NCBI GenBank assembly: GCA_963971305.1
Contig: OZ020305.1
Coordinates: 11,069,001-11,133,000 of the forward strand
Source: Arcuatula senhousia
Taxonomy: Eukaryota > Mollusca > Bivalvia > Mytilida > Mytilidae
Direction of reading: 5' to 3'
Length of the DNA: 64,000 nucleotides
Positions within the stretch are counted from its first letter, which is position 1. Each line of letters begins with the position of its first letter. A program made the translations under genes and the position numbers. The notes beneath the pieces are model-generated. The model was not told where the DNA came from, made no database searches, and saw only the letters and a program-made list of their open reading frames with translations. This document shows, piece by piece, positions 1 through 9,667 of the stretch.

Positions 1-937
1 GTTTTCAAAACACAAACTGTTAAATCAAAGTATTCAAATGAAAAATAAAACGACAGATTGAATAAAGTTTTAAAAGGGCAAATATATATGTGTTTGAACA
101 ATGTTTTACAACATCTGCTGCTCAAACGTTGTTTTTGGTGTGTGAACTATGCACTATACTGACTTGTGAGTAGCTTAAAAGGTTTAATTTGCTCTCCTCG
201 TGTCTTTCTTCATTATAAAAATATGTGTTGCCTTGTGGATAATGGTATAAACCATAATTCCAACTTTTAAACTTAAGTCTTTCTTCATTGAGTTTTTAAT
301 GTTACTTCTTAGATCATCTGCAGTATTAATGCCACAAATATATGCATGTTTATATTAATTTTAACAGATTGGCAAATTTAATATTTTACTCACTTGAGAG
401 GTTCATTCATTTACTATCATTTATTAAGATGAAATAATATTTTTAGCGGTCATAAATTTTAAAGTTAGTAGTTGTTTAAAGTATTTAAGATTAAGTTATC
501 TACGAATAATCTTTCATTCATAAATCTGCAAAATTGAAACAGTTGGAACCCGTGATTTTCGTCTAGACATGCATTAAGTAATACACATGTATGTGCTAAG
601 GTTTTCTCTGTTTTCTAATTTGTAATCTGAGTCATCGAGTACACCCTTTCCTCTGCTTCTGAAGCTACAGATTTTTTAAATAACTTGAATGTTAACATGC
701 TTCGATTACTGTACGTTTCGTCAAATGCGCAAGATACAAATTAAGAGTATATATAACAAGATAAAGTGATTCTTGAAATATTTTTTAACTAAAATTTATA
801 TTCTAATCAAGCTTCTGCAGTACAGCGACACAAACTTTCATATGTAATAGCGCACTTCGTAACTCAAAGCCGTCTCTACTTCATAATATTAGCCTTTTCC
901 GTGACAAGCTACCAAAGTGTTTGTCATTACGAGAAAG
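1..937. other. AT-rich non-coding stretch, nothing recognised
   Basis: I see no open reading frame of note, tandem repeat or inverted repeat here. It is ordinary AT-rich sequence leading into a Penelope-derived repeat. Confidence 0.5.
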
Positions 938-1235
938 AAGCAAAGAGGCAGCAATGGGGCATTCTAGTTTCTAAAGACCAAAAGGGCATTAACAAAACCG
1001 GTAAACACGAACAACAATAGCACGAGGACACACAAGAAATCAAACAGAAATCAACAGCGCAAACTCAAGTCGAAACGAGAGTAAACTCAGGTGCTCCAGA
1101 AGAGTAAGCGGTTCCTGCCTGCTACAGCACTCCCATCGCGATGCCATTGTCCAATTCAGTGTGTCAAATCATGTAATCCATATTTGTCAATGAGTTTGAA
1201 GTTAAGTTTGTAGAATGCATTTCTCATGTTGGCTA
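938..1235 (-). repeat. Penelope 3'-end dispersed repeat (family A), diverged copy
   Basis: The plus strand carries the words shared by eight copies in this window: an aaGCAgaGGtaccaatGGGG-like start, an AAAGGGCA word, an AACTCAAGTCGAAACGAGAG word, a GTGCTCCAGAAGAGTAAGC word and a CAATTCAGTGTGTCAAATC word. Better copies (44,695 and 59,762) continue into a conceptual Penelope-like reverse transcriptase C-terminus on the complement, so the element's sense strand is minus. This copy is diverged and non-coding. The L1/Tx1 LINE inserted about 165 bp downstream of it. Confidence 0.7.
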
Positions 1236-1382
1236 AGAGGCAAAGTCGTTCATATGCGGTAATTCAAAATCTGAATTAGGAAAAAAACACGATCTGATCA
1301 GTTGATGCAAATGAAAGTTACACAAATAAGAAAGGTACAATAAAAAAAAAACACACACAAACACTGTAGTTGAACACAAACC

Positions 1383-1398
1383 TAAAAGTAAATTCGAA
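1383..1398. repeat. 16-bp target-site duplication, 5' side of LINE
   Basis: TAAAAGTAAATTCGAA here is repeated exactly at 7,078-7,093 and brackets the LINE. The flanking bases differ (C before and A after here; A before and T after there), so the duplication is 16 bp at most, or 15 bp if the first T is fortuitous. Confidence 0.92.
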
Positions 1399-1573
1399 AT
1401 GGATAGACTTACTGATTAAGGATTAGTTTTGTGGAAAATTATTCTCCAGAAAAAGATATTTGAATAACTTTGATTTCCATACTGTGGATAGATAGTGAGT
1501 AGTGTTCAGGAACTTTAAGATCTAGTATTTGGGAAACTGAACATTGTTTGCTGTGTGTTATAAATCCAACAAA

Positions 1574-2488
1574 ATGCCCAAGGAAAAAACTAATGAAAAA
1601 ACAGTTCAACAATTACTGACAGCCAAAAAACCACAAGGTGAGAAAAATGTTGATAATCCTAAGCCTAGGGCTACCAGACCATCAGAGAAAGAACAATCAC
1701 ACAAAAGGTTAGCAAGTGAACTCTCCTTTAATGATAGTATTGATTTGACCCAAATTCAGAGTGACCTAGAATCAATCAAATCTGGACTAAATGGTGTATT
1801 GAGAAAGTCTGACCTAGACCAGGCCTTGACCCCATTAGTAAAAAGAAGTGACATTGAAAATATAGTAACAACAATAGTCACAAATCTAGTAGAAACAATG
1901 AAAAAAGATCTAGACAATAAGTACAGGGAAAAACTTGATAGACAAACAAAGTGTTTAGAAGAACTTAGACAAGAAAATGAATACATGAGAGAAATGATTG
2001 CTCAGCAAAGAAAGAACACCCATGAGTTGAGCCAAATAGTTAGAGACAATGAAATAAGATCTAAGCAAGCAATTGAAATGTCTAACTACAATGAACAATA
2101 TTCGAGAAAATTCAACATCAAAATAATGAATTATAGAGAAACCAATGATGAAAACCTAAAGGATATATTCATTAACAAAATAGTCAAGGATAAGTTGGGA
2201 GTGGAGGTACAACCTTTAGAGGTACAGGCAATCCACCGTATACCTGGGAAGAAAGATCAGGTCAGGCCTATTATTGTGAAACTGGTGAACTCTGAAGTAA
2301 AATCAAGAGTTATGAGGGAGAAGAAAAACCTAGCACCAACAACATCTTTCAAATTAGTAGATGATGTAACAAGGAACAACATGGGACTTATCACAAGACT
2401 CTCTGAATCCAAGCAGTTTGACAATGTGTGGTATTTTAATGGTTCTGTTTATGGGAAGACAAAGTCAGGGAAACGCATGAAGTTATAG
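1574..2488 (+). CDS. LINE ORF1 protein (L1 ORF1p-like RNA-binding coiled coil)
   Basis: Predicted product of about 304 residues if translation starts at the ATG at 1,574 (context AACAAAATGCC, A at -3). An upstream in-frame ATG at 1,544 would add ten residues and has a poorer context. The N-terminal third is basic and polar. The middle (nucleotides about 1,740-2,100) is rich in heptad-like Leu/Ile with Lys/Glu, consistent with a trimerising coiled coil. The C-terminal part contains SRKFNIKIMNYRE, then VQAIHRIPGKK and RPIIVKLVNSEVKSRVM, which is the pattern of the L1 ORF1p RRM and C-terminal domain. In L1 elements this protein binds element RNA and acts as a nucleic-acid chaperone in the RNP. 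The frame ends at a TAG at 2,486-2,488, but the same frame continues for 22 codons to TAA at 2,555-2,557, so the C-terminus may be slightly truncated. Confidence 0.88.
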   Translation: MPKEKTNEKTVQQLLTAKKPQGEKNVDNPKPRATRPSEKEQSHKRLASELSFNDSIDLTQIQSDLESIKSGLNGVLRKSDLDQALTPLVKRSDIENIVTTIVTNLVETMKKDLDNKYREKLDRQTKCLEELRQENEYMREMIAQQRKNTHELSQIVRDNEIRSKQAIEMSNYNEQYSRKFNIKIMNYRETNDENLKDIFINKIVKDKLGVEVQPLEVQAIHRIPGKKDQVRPIIVKLVNSEVKSRVMREKKNLAPTTSFKLVDDVTRNNMGLITRLSESKQFDNVWYFNGSVYGKTKSGKRMKL

Positions 2489-2557
2489 AACCTATTTGAC
2501 AATATTGATGAGAGACTTAGTAAAATCCAAGAAGAGAAAGAAGATGAACAGGCTTAA
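2489..2557 (+). other. In-frame extension of ORF1 behind a TAG
   Basis: Directly after the ORF1 TAG the same frame reads NLFDNIDERLSKIQEEKE and continues to a TAA at 2,555-2,557. The composition (amphipathic, Glu/Lys-rich) resembles the preceding protein. Seen: one stop codon separates two compatible coding segments. Inferred: either a recent point mutation to TAG or a genuine earlier stop. Confidence 0.45.
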
Positions 2558-2912
2558 CTTTTATAATATGCTGTATAAATGTAAATAAGAATGTTCATTT
2601 CTATGTTGTAATTTTATATAGAAAGGGAGTTAACTCAAAATGGTTATACATGTTATAATTTCAATGAATATAAGTACTGAACTTTTTATGAGTATTATTT
2701 ATAAGAGTATGTAGATATTACTATATTATGTCCTTTAATATTTTAAAAGATCCATATAAACTGCAATAATAAAAACAATATGTATCATCAAACATTGCGA
2801 CATCTTGAGGAAGGTTTGAGTGTGTATGAGAGTGTGTGTGTATGGAAGTTTGTCAGTTGTTATATATTTGATATATATTTTACTTGCTTTATAGTTATTA
2901 TAAAAATTTTCG
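2558..2912 (+). other. LINE ORF1-ORF2 spacer
   Basis: AT-rich spacer of about 355 bp with a short imperfect TG-rich run (about 2,818-2,845). ORF2 is in a different reading frame from ORF1 and begins at an ATG at 2,913. No internal promoter motif could be recognised. Confidence 0.6.
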
Positions 2913-5900
2913 ATGTACACTAAACTTACTGAAGAAATCACTGTAATATCATTAAATGTAAGGGGCCTTTTTTCAAATCAGAAAAAGAGAGTTGATATAT
3001 TTAATTGGGTGAGTGAGAAAAATGCACATATTATTTGTCTTCAAGAAACTCATAGCACAAAAGATGTAGAGAAAAAATGGGAGGATGAATGGGGGTCAAA
3101 AATGTTTTTCAGTCATGGGAGCAGTAGAAGTGCAGGAGTGTGTATTATGGTTAAGAAGGGTGTTGATATTGTTGTCAATGATTATGTTAGTGATACAAAT
3201 GGTAGATATGTTATTTTAGATGTAACTGTTAAGAATCAGAGATTTACTCTTGTATCACTGTATGGTTATAACACAGATGAACATGTCTTTTTTGATGAGA
3301 TTTTAAATCAACTTTCATGCTTAAAAAATTCTTGTATTATGATATGTGGTGATTGGAATTTTGTGCAAGATAAAAATATTGACACTCATAACATATTACT
3401 TGATAGACATCCTAATTGTAGAAAATCTGTAGAAAATATCATTGATACATTTAATTTAGTAGATCCTTGGAGGATATGTAACCCTAACATACGTAAATAT
3501 ACATGGCGGCAGCACTTTCCAATAAAACAAAGTAGAATCGATTATTTTTTGATTTCAGAAGATTTATTTTCAATGCTAAAGCATACTGATATAAGTCCAG
3601 GATATAAAACCGATCATTCTGTTATATCATTGACTTTTTCTGTATCCTTAGCAAAACGAGGGAAAGGTTACTGGAAGTTTAACTCACAGCTGTTGCATGA
3701 TCCAGATTATATTCAACTGGTTAAAACAGTTATCCATGATACTATTTTAGAATATAAAAAATCAGGAGATATAAATGATCCTGAAAAGATTGAGTTGTCC
3801 TGTAATGACCAAATATTTTTTGAAATTTTAAAAATGAAAGTAAGGACGAATACTATTAGCTATGGCATAAACAAGTCAAAGGAAGAAAAGAAAACTATTA
3901 AAAAATTAAATGAGGAAATAAAGAATATAGAAAATGAATATGAACAAAGTCCTAATGAGTTACTTCACAATAAGTTAGTTGATAAAAAAGCAGAACTTGT
4001 AGAATATAGAGAAAAAGTTGTCGATGGCATTATATTTAGAGCCAAAGCAAATTGTTATGAAAATAGTGAAAAGTGTTCTAAATATTTTTTAAGTCTAGAA
4101 AAAAGAAATTTTGTTTCTAAAACTGTTTGTGAGCTTATAGATGATAATGGTAATCATCTGTCAACAACAAATGATATTTTGAATGAACAAAAATGTTTCT
4201 ATAAGAAGTTATATTCATCAAGGTTGATACAGGACAACAACATTTACGAAAACTCTTTTTTCCAGCATAATGTTCAGCTCTCACAACAAATGAGTGAATC
4301 TTGTGAAGGAAATTTGACTTATCAAGAGTGTAGTGAAGCTTTAAAGAACATGTCAAATGGAAAGAGTCCAGGCTCTGATGGTTTCACAGCAGAGTTTTAC
4401 AAATTTTTTTGGAAAGATATTGGTATATATGTTTATCGATCTCTTAAATATGGATATGAAGTTAATAGTTTTTCTGATTTTCAATATCAAAGCATTATTA
4501 CTTGTATTCCAAAAGATGGAAAGGATAGGCGTTATATGGCTAACTGGAGACCTATTAGTCTTCTTAATGTTGATATGAAAATGGTAACCTCTGCATTAGC
4601 AAACAGATTTAAAAAGGTATTACCACTTATTATTAGTGACACCCAAAAAGGTTTCATGAAAGACCGTTTCATTGGAGAAAATACTAGACTCCTATATGAT
4701 GTTATGCATTATTTAGAACAAAATGATATGGAGGGTTTGCTTTTATTAATAGATTTTGAAAAAGCTTTTGATTCCATTGAGTGGAACTTTATCATAAGAG
4801 CTCTTCAAAGTTTTAACTTTGGACCTTCCATTTGTCGGTGGTTCTCTACAATTTATAAAAATGCTAGAAGCTGTGTAGTAAATAACGGTCATTTGTCAGA
4901 TTTTTTTGAATTGGAAAGAGGTTGCCGCCAGGGTGATCCATTATCACCTTATCTTTTTATTATTGGTGTAGAACTATTATCTTTAAAAATAAAAAATAAT
5001 GTTGATATTAAAGGAATAACTGTTAATAATTGTGCATCACTTATAAGTCAATATGCAGATGATACTTTTTTAACTCTAGATGGAAAAGAAGTATCTTTAA
5101 GGGAATCTTTGAAGGTTTTTGAAGCTTTTTATAAAATTTCAGGACTTAAAATGAATAATTCTAAAACCAAAGCAGTTTGGATTGGGAGTAAAAAGTATTC
5201 AGACCATATTTTGTGTGAAGACTACAATCTAAATTGGTCTAAATCTGACTTCACACTTCTTGGCATCAAATTCTCATTATGTTTGGAAAATATGATAGAT
5301 ATTAACTTTAAACAAAAACTTCATGATATTTCTAAGCACTTAAAAAGTTGGCAGCATCGTAAATTATCTCTTATAGGAAAGATCACAGTTGTCAAATCCT
5401 TGGCATTACCTAAAATTGTTCATTTGTTTACGTCCTTGCCTAACCCCAAGGTTTCTATGATGAATGATATCAATAAGCTCTTTTACAATTTTATATGGGA
5501 TGGGAAGACAGAAAAGATAAAGAGAAACACATTGATTGGGAGGTTTTGTGATGGCGGCTTAAGTATGATACATATTGAGTCATTTAGTATTTACCTTAAA
5601 CTTAGTTGGATTAAAAGGCTTTTGAATAATACAGCTGGGGTTTGGCAGGATGTAGCACAAAAACAATTTTTAAAGCTTGGAGGTTTTAGAATTTTTCAAT
5701 TTGAAAAACATAAATTACTTGAAGTTGTTGATATGATTACAAACCCTTTTTGGAAAGATGTAATAAAAGGATTATACATTGTTAAACCAGATATGAGTAT
5801 GAATATAAATGATTTACTCAGTTTAGACATTTTGAATTTTGCACCTGTTTTAGATATACCATATTTTGATAAATGGAAAGAGAAGGGAATCAAATGTGTG

Positions 5901-6608
5901 ATAGATTTAATAGATAAAAATAGGAAAAGATTTTTTGATTTTGATCAAATTAGTCAGCTTGTTAATACAAGGAATTTTTTGAATTTTTACCGTATTATTT
6001 CTAGTATACCAATGAATGTTAAAAACACGATAAAAGAAGAATTAGCCAAAATGACTATAAATGAGATTGAGATTTTTTCAACATATAATAGTTTTTTAGA
6101 GAAGCTTAAAAATAGTAAAAGCTTAAAGTATTTATATCATACTATGATAAAGGAGAAGTTCATTTTGCCAAATCATAGAATTGAGGCATGGCAGAATAAC
6201 TTAGAAGTTGAAGACATCCAATGGAATGATTTATTTATGGTGCTAGACAAATGTTGTAAAAACTCATATCTGAAAAACTTTCAATATAAATTATTACATA
6301 GAATTGTTCCAACAAACAGTTTTCTATATAGAATAAATCTTGTTGATTCAAGACTCTGTACTTTTTGTAAATGTAATGATGAAACTATTGAACATCTGTT
6401 TTTCGATTGTGTTTATGTCAAAAATCTATACAGTAACTTTTTTGAATGCCTTAAAAGGGCCTTCTCAACCATATGTATTAGAAAAAAAGAAATTTTGATG
6501 GGTTTCATTGATGAATGTTCACTCCTGAATTTATTGATTATTATTGCTAAACAATATATATATATAAATGTAAACTCGAAGAAAAGATTCCTAACATTAT
6601 TGGCTTGA
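2913..6608 (+). CDS. LINE ORF2 polyprotein: AP-like endonuclease, reverse transcriptase, zinc knuckle
   Basis: A 1,231-residue open frame. Residues about 8-240 form an endonuclease/exonuclease/phosphatase domain: ISLNVRGL near residue 12, IICLQETHS, CGDWNFV, IDYFLIS and the catalytic TDHSVISL (Asp234-His235). A Lys/Glu-rich linker with coiled-coil character follows (about 300-370). The reverse transcriptase occupies about 470-760: GKSPGSDGFTAEFYK, NWRPISLLNVD, LLLIDFEKAFDS, GCRQGDPLSPYLF and the catalytic QYADDT (YADD at 714-717). The C-terminal region includes a zf-RVT-like CxxC...H...C motif beginning at Cys1149. The enzyme nicks target DNA and primes reverse transcription from the nick. 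The annotated stop at 6,606-6,608 is probably not ancestral, because the next frame continues a plausible C-terminus to 6,718. Confidence 0.95.
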   Translation: MYTKLTEEITVISLNVRGLFSNQKKRVDIFNWVSEKNAHIICLQETHSTKDVEKKWEDEWGSKMFFSHGSSRSAGVCIMVKKGVDIVVNDYVSDTNGRYVILDVTVKNQRFTLVSLYGYNTDEHVFFDEILNQLSCLKNSCIMICGDWNFVQDKNIDTHNILLDRHPNCRKSVENIIDTFNLVDPWRICNPNIRKYTWRQHFPIKQSRIDYFLISEDLFSMLKHTDISPGYKTDHSVISLTFSVSLAKRGKGYWKFNSQLLHDPDYIQLVKTVIHDTILEYKKSGDINDPEKIELSCNDQIFFEILKMKVRTNTISYGINKSKEEKKTIKKLNEEIKNIENEYEQSPNELLHNKLVDKKAELVEYREKVVDGIIFRAKANCYENSEKCSKYFLSLEKRNFVSKTVCELIDDNGNHLSTTNDILNEQKCFYKKLYSSRLIQDNNIYENSFFQHNVQLSQQMSESCEGNLTYQECSEALKNMSNGKSPGSDGFTAEFYKFFWKDIGIYVYRSLKYGYEVNSFSDFQYQSIITCIPKDGKDRRYMANWRPISLLNVDMKMVTSALANRFKKVLPLIISDTQKGFMKDRFIGENTRLLYDVMHYLEQNDMEGLLLLIDFEKAFDSIEWNFIIRALQSFNFGPSICRWFSTIYKNARSCVVNNGHLSDFFELERGCRQGDPLSPYLFIIGVELLSLKIKNNVDIKGITVNNCASLISQYADDTFLTLDGKEVSLRESLKVFEAFYKISGLKMNNSKTKAVWIGSKKYSDHILCEDYNLNWSKSDFTLLGIKFSLCLENMIDINFKQKLHDISKHLKSWQHRKLSLIGKITVVKSLALPKIVHLFTSLPNPKVSMMNDINKLFYNFIWDGKTEKIKRNTLIGRFCDGGLSMIHIESFSIYLKLSWIKRLLNNTAGVWQDVAQKQFLKLGGFRIFQFEKHKLLEVVDMITNPFWKDVIKGLYIVKPDMSMNINDLLSLDILNFAPVLDIPYFDKWKEKGIKCVIDLIDKNRKRFFDFDQISQLVNTRNFLNFYRIISSIPMNVKNTIKEELAKMTINEIEIFSTYNSFLEKLKNSKSLKYLYHTMIKEKFILPNHRIEAWQNNLEVEDIQWNDLFMVLDKCCKNSYLKNFQYKLLHRIVPTNSFLYRINLVDSRLCTFCKCNDETIEHLFFDCVYVKNLYSNFFECLKRAFSTICIRKKEILMGFIDECSLLNLLIIIAKQYIYINVNSKKRFLTLLA

Positions 6609-6718
6609 AACAAAAAATATTTCACTATAGAACTTTAGATTTACATAATGGGAGGAAAACCAATTCTGATAAATGTGTACTTTTTTGGGCTCCAGTTAAT
6701 GATATATTCCCATCTTAA
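6555..6718 (+). pseudogene. Out-of-frame C-terminal tail of LINE ORF2 (TA slippage)
   Basis: The ORF2 frame crosses an (AT)n run at 6,554-6,566 and then meets a stop at 6,606. The alternative frame from the same run encodes a basic segment (YIYKCKLEEK, then HYRTLDLHNGRK and VLFWAPVNDIFPS) and ends at TAA 6,716-6,718. Loss or gain of one TA unit would explain the shift. This is read from the sequence; that it disables the element is inference. Confidence 0.65.
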
Positions 6719-7003
6719 AATCATGTACATCTCTTCTATTTCTAACTTTTAATTCATAATTATTAAAGCAAGTCTTAATATATAGGTCAGCTGAAAACTG
6801 TATGAATGGATAAAGTATTTGGTTTTTGTCTCGTATGAATTACATGTGTATGTGTATAGAGCAAATGAATATAATGTATTTCTGATATGTTTATATATGA
6901 ATATTTGTATTTTGATAATTTATTATCTGTTAATATTAAGGGTTTAATCTTGTTATAACTCTAAAAAATAGTCAACCAATATTTGATCAACCTCTAGACA
7001 CCC
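6719..7003 (+). other. LINE 3' UTR
   Basis: AT-rich untranslated sequence between the ORF2 tail and the terminal hairpin. No ORF or polyadenylation motif stands out. Confidence 0.6.
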
Positions 7004-7049
7004 TAGTCAGGTGGTGGTGTAAGGGGTATTTGTTGTAAAAGCCTGACTA
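7004..7049 (+). other. LINE 3' terminal stem-loop
   Basis: TAGTCAGG at 7,004-7,011 is complementary to CCTGACTA at 7,042-7,049, giving an 8-bp stem with a 30-base loop directly before the A-rich tail. Some LINE reverse transcriptases recognise a 3' hairpin of their own RNA. The location fits that role, but function here is inferred. Confidence 0.6.
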
Positions 7050-7077
7050 TAGAAAAAACAATAAAAAAAAAATAAAA
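7050..7077 (+). other. LINE A-rich tail
   Basis: An A-rich tail with interspersed T ends the element directly against the target-site duplication. Confidence 0.8.
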
Positions 7078-7093
7078 TAAAAGTAAATTCGAA
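7078..7093. repeat. 16-bp target-site duplication, 3' side of LINE
   Basis: Exact copy of 1,383-1,398. Confidence 0.92.
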
Positions 7094-8021
7094 TATTGTA
7101 GAGACTTTTTAAAACATGTACCTGAAACCGGCTGCTTTATTCATTTCAAAATTTCAATGAGACGTAAGACAATTTTAATGAAATATTTTCTGTGATATTT
7201 GACACATTACCATAAACTTGAAACACCACACAGTCTTTTCTTTCATGTTTTTAAATTTGAAGTAATTACATGTATGTATAGCCTATATATAATTACTTAT
7301 CAAATTTCAAGAGGTGCAATTATTTTATCATGGAAAGACGCCCGTCGAAAATGATAATGCACAAAGGGAGTTATTAGATTTTTGAAATGATATTTTAATA
7401 CAAAATGGAATTTTAACGAAGGTCATTATATAAAACGATGCTACAAAATGAAACTTGTTCTTCTGATCATTTTAAAAAAATCAATGTATTATTTCGCAAT
7501 TAAGATAACGGATACTTTTTATTAACGAATATGCACAGCTATTATCTTTAACTCTTGCCTTTATGAAATAACAAGTTGAAGATTTAATGTATAAAAAGTA
7601 CCAACGACTGCAAACGTATCTTGGTTTTTGCTCATTAAAATCATTTTTTTGAGTATGACAGGCTCTTTAAAAGAGCCTAATGAAACGGATTAGATTTTTG
7701 GTACTCAAATTAACTTCTTTAAATAAATACCTCGTCACGGGTAATATTAAAAAATGAAGACATGCAAATATTATTAATTTTTAAAATTATACATCAAATA
7801 TCTATATATATCAATGCTCCAAAGACAATATTTAATTGTACAAAATTAAAACAACCTTGAAAAAAGTATTCGAATTTATAGAATTTACCAGTATATTAAA
7901 TGACAATATTAATGTTGTAAGTAGTAAAGCTTTGAAAAGATATCGTTTAGAAATAATGGTAATCATCGCCTTAGAACTCATTTATATATTCTTATAGAGA
8001 ATAATATAGGAAATCAATATG
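7094..8021. other. AT-rich non-coding stretch, nothing recognised
   Basis: No ORF, tandem repeat or inverted repeat was found between the LINE and the TIR element starting at 8,031. Confidence 0.5.
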
Positions 8022-8299
8022 TCCACAAACGGGTGTAGGTAATCATCGAGTTCGAGTTCGAGTCAGAGTTAGAGTTCGAGTTAAAGTTCGAGTGACGACT
8101 CGAGTTCGAGTTAAAGTTCGAGTTAGAGTTCGAGTTATTTTTAGAGTTCGAGTTGAAATTTGAGCTAACTCGAAACAGTGATTTTCATGGCAATAATCGA
8201 GTTACTACTCGAGTTCGAGTTAAAGTTCGAGTTACAGATCGATATAGAGTTCGAGTTGGATATTTACTTTAGCGCAATTACATGAATGTTGTCAAACAT

Positions 8300-8385
8300 A
8301 ACAGGTGTTGGTGTTTACTGGTTTTGTCTCTGCCCTTTCGGGCTTTTGACATTCGGATACCCCATTGGTACCTCTGCGTCTTTTA
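8300..8385 (+). repeat. Penelope 3'-end repeat (family A) fragment
   Basis: Contains TGTCTCTGCCCTTTCGGGC, GACATTCGGATACCCCATTG and GGTACCTCTGC, the same words as the reverse complement of the copy at 59,762. It lies inside the 8,031-9,658 TIR element. Confidence 0.75.
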
Positions 8386-9009
8386 AACTGTTAAAGGTTG
8401 TCGCCTTGCAACAAACTCGTTTATTATTATATGTGTAGCTATGATTAAAACCCAATAAATGTACATATTTAAGTTCTGTCACAAAGACTGTGGACAAGAA
8501 GCAAATATGTATTAATGTGGCAATCTCCCGCCCAATTTACAAGCGGGGGTATAATAAAAACTTGGTATGCATCTTCTCCGGTACTGGACTGACACGGCGG
8601 AATCCCCGTCATTTGTCTTTGAATATCTGAAAATATTATCGTAAGAGGGGGGGGGGGCTATATTGCAATCACCTTGTCCGTCTGTCCGTCCGTGAGTTGT
8701 ACCGTGCCCCCCCCTTTTCAGGACAGTCGCGCATCTTTTCTCAGTTTTCTTAGCAAACTTAGACATTCTAAGGATCGAAAATTGGACAATTTGTCGTAAC
8801 AGTTTCAACGGTATCTGCTGCAGGAATTGTTTTCAAATTTGGTACACAGCTTTATCATGATGAGTTGTAACGTACTTCTCCTTTCCAGGTCAGTCAGGCA
8901 TCGTTTCGAAGAAGAGGGGGTTTCCTGTTTTACCCTTGTCCAGCCGTCCGTTCTTTCGTTCGTCCTTCCGTAATTTTCTAAGCAAAAAAAGATAATAACA
9001 AAATTACCG

Positions 9010-9185
9010 ATCTTGGGGAATCAATCTCAAATATCCATAAGACAAGACAAAACAAAGAAGATATAACCGGAAAAAATGAAGACCGCACTGGTCCTGAATT
9101 GGTAGAGGCATTTCAAAAGAAATGGTGATTTGAACCAGGTATTTAGGCGCGCCAACCTCCCCCTTCCATTGCGATCTGTATGACG
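9010..9185 (-). repeat. Penelope 3' UTR-like repeat (family B) fragment
   Basis: Shares GACCGCACTGGTCCTGA-like, AGGCATTTCAAA and CTTCCATTGCGATC words with copies at 19,185 and 29,405, which run into decayed Penelope C-terminal coding sequence on the minus strand. Confidence 0.6.
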
Positions 9186-9667
9186 TAAATGTCTGTATTT
9201 TATATAACTTTATCCTATGTATACCTCCTGTTATACTTAACCGAATACTTTTTAACGCAAGGCATTATTTTGGGAGCGGGCGTATCACTTGTTAGCAATA
9301 GCTCACAGATTTACTTGTTTTCTGTCAAGTTTCGTGAATAAAAACAACAACAATTGAACGGTAAGGGAACGGTCATTAGATTTTAGCGCGCATTTTTTAT
9401 TTTAATTTTTTAACTTAACATAGTCTTTTTCCGGCAGAAACACCATCCTGCCTTTTTTTAAATTCAGAGCACCGTCCAGCATTTCAATATCCTGATTTTT
9501 TGAATCCTGCCTTTTATTTCAAATTCATCATAGCCAATCGAACTCGAATAATAACTCGAACTCTAACTCGAACTTTAACTCGAACTCGAATCGTAACTCG
9601 AACTTTAACTCGAACTCTAACTCTGACTCGAACTCGAACTCGATGATTACCTACACCCTCCACAAAC

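Larger units (their letters stand above)
1399..7077 (+). mobile_element. Full-length L1/Tx1-type non-LTR retrotransposon
   Basis: This is a 5.68-kb LINE with all expected parts in order: a short 5' UTR, ORF1 (nucleic-acid-binding protein), an intergenic spacer of about 350 bp, ORF2 (endonuclease plus reverse transcriptase plus zinc knuckle), a 3' UTR with a hairpin, and an A-rich tail. A 16-bp perfect target-site duplication defines both ends. Long target-site duplications and the AP-like endonuclease fit target-primed reverse transcription. An intact duplication and long ORFs indicate recent insertion. ORF2 has one probable 2-bp slippage near its end and ORF1 has an in-frame TAG 22 codons before a second stop, so this copy may be defective. 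Clade assignment to L1/Tx1 is from the ORF1 RNA-binding domain and ORF2 motifs, without a tree. Confidence 0.93.
8031..9658. mobile_element. Non-autonomous TIR element with hexamer-repeat ends and 9-bp TSD
   Basis: A 1,628-bp element bounded by the 9-bp direct repeat TCCACAAAC (8,022-8,030 and 9,659-9,667). Its ends are inverted repeats beginning GGGTGTAGGTAATCATCGAG and continuing as an array of degenerate GAGTTC hexamers. The first 63 bp are identical and similarity persists to about 120 bp (8,031-8,150 against 9,539-9,658). The left hexamer array goes on to about 8,260. No transposase-like ORF exists inside; the interior carries a Penelope family A scrap (8,300-8,385) and a Penelope 3' UTR scrap (about 9,010-9,185). 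A 9-bp duplication is compatible with Mutator-like or related transposases, but the family is not identified. Confidence 0.88.

Noticed and set aside
4135..4578. Frames overlapping LINE ORF2 on both strands
   Set aside because: Shadows of ORF2.
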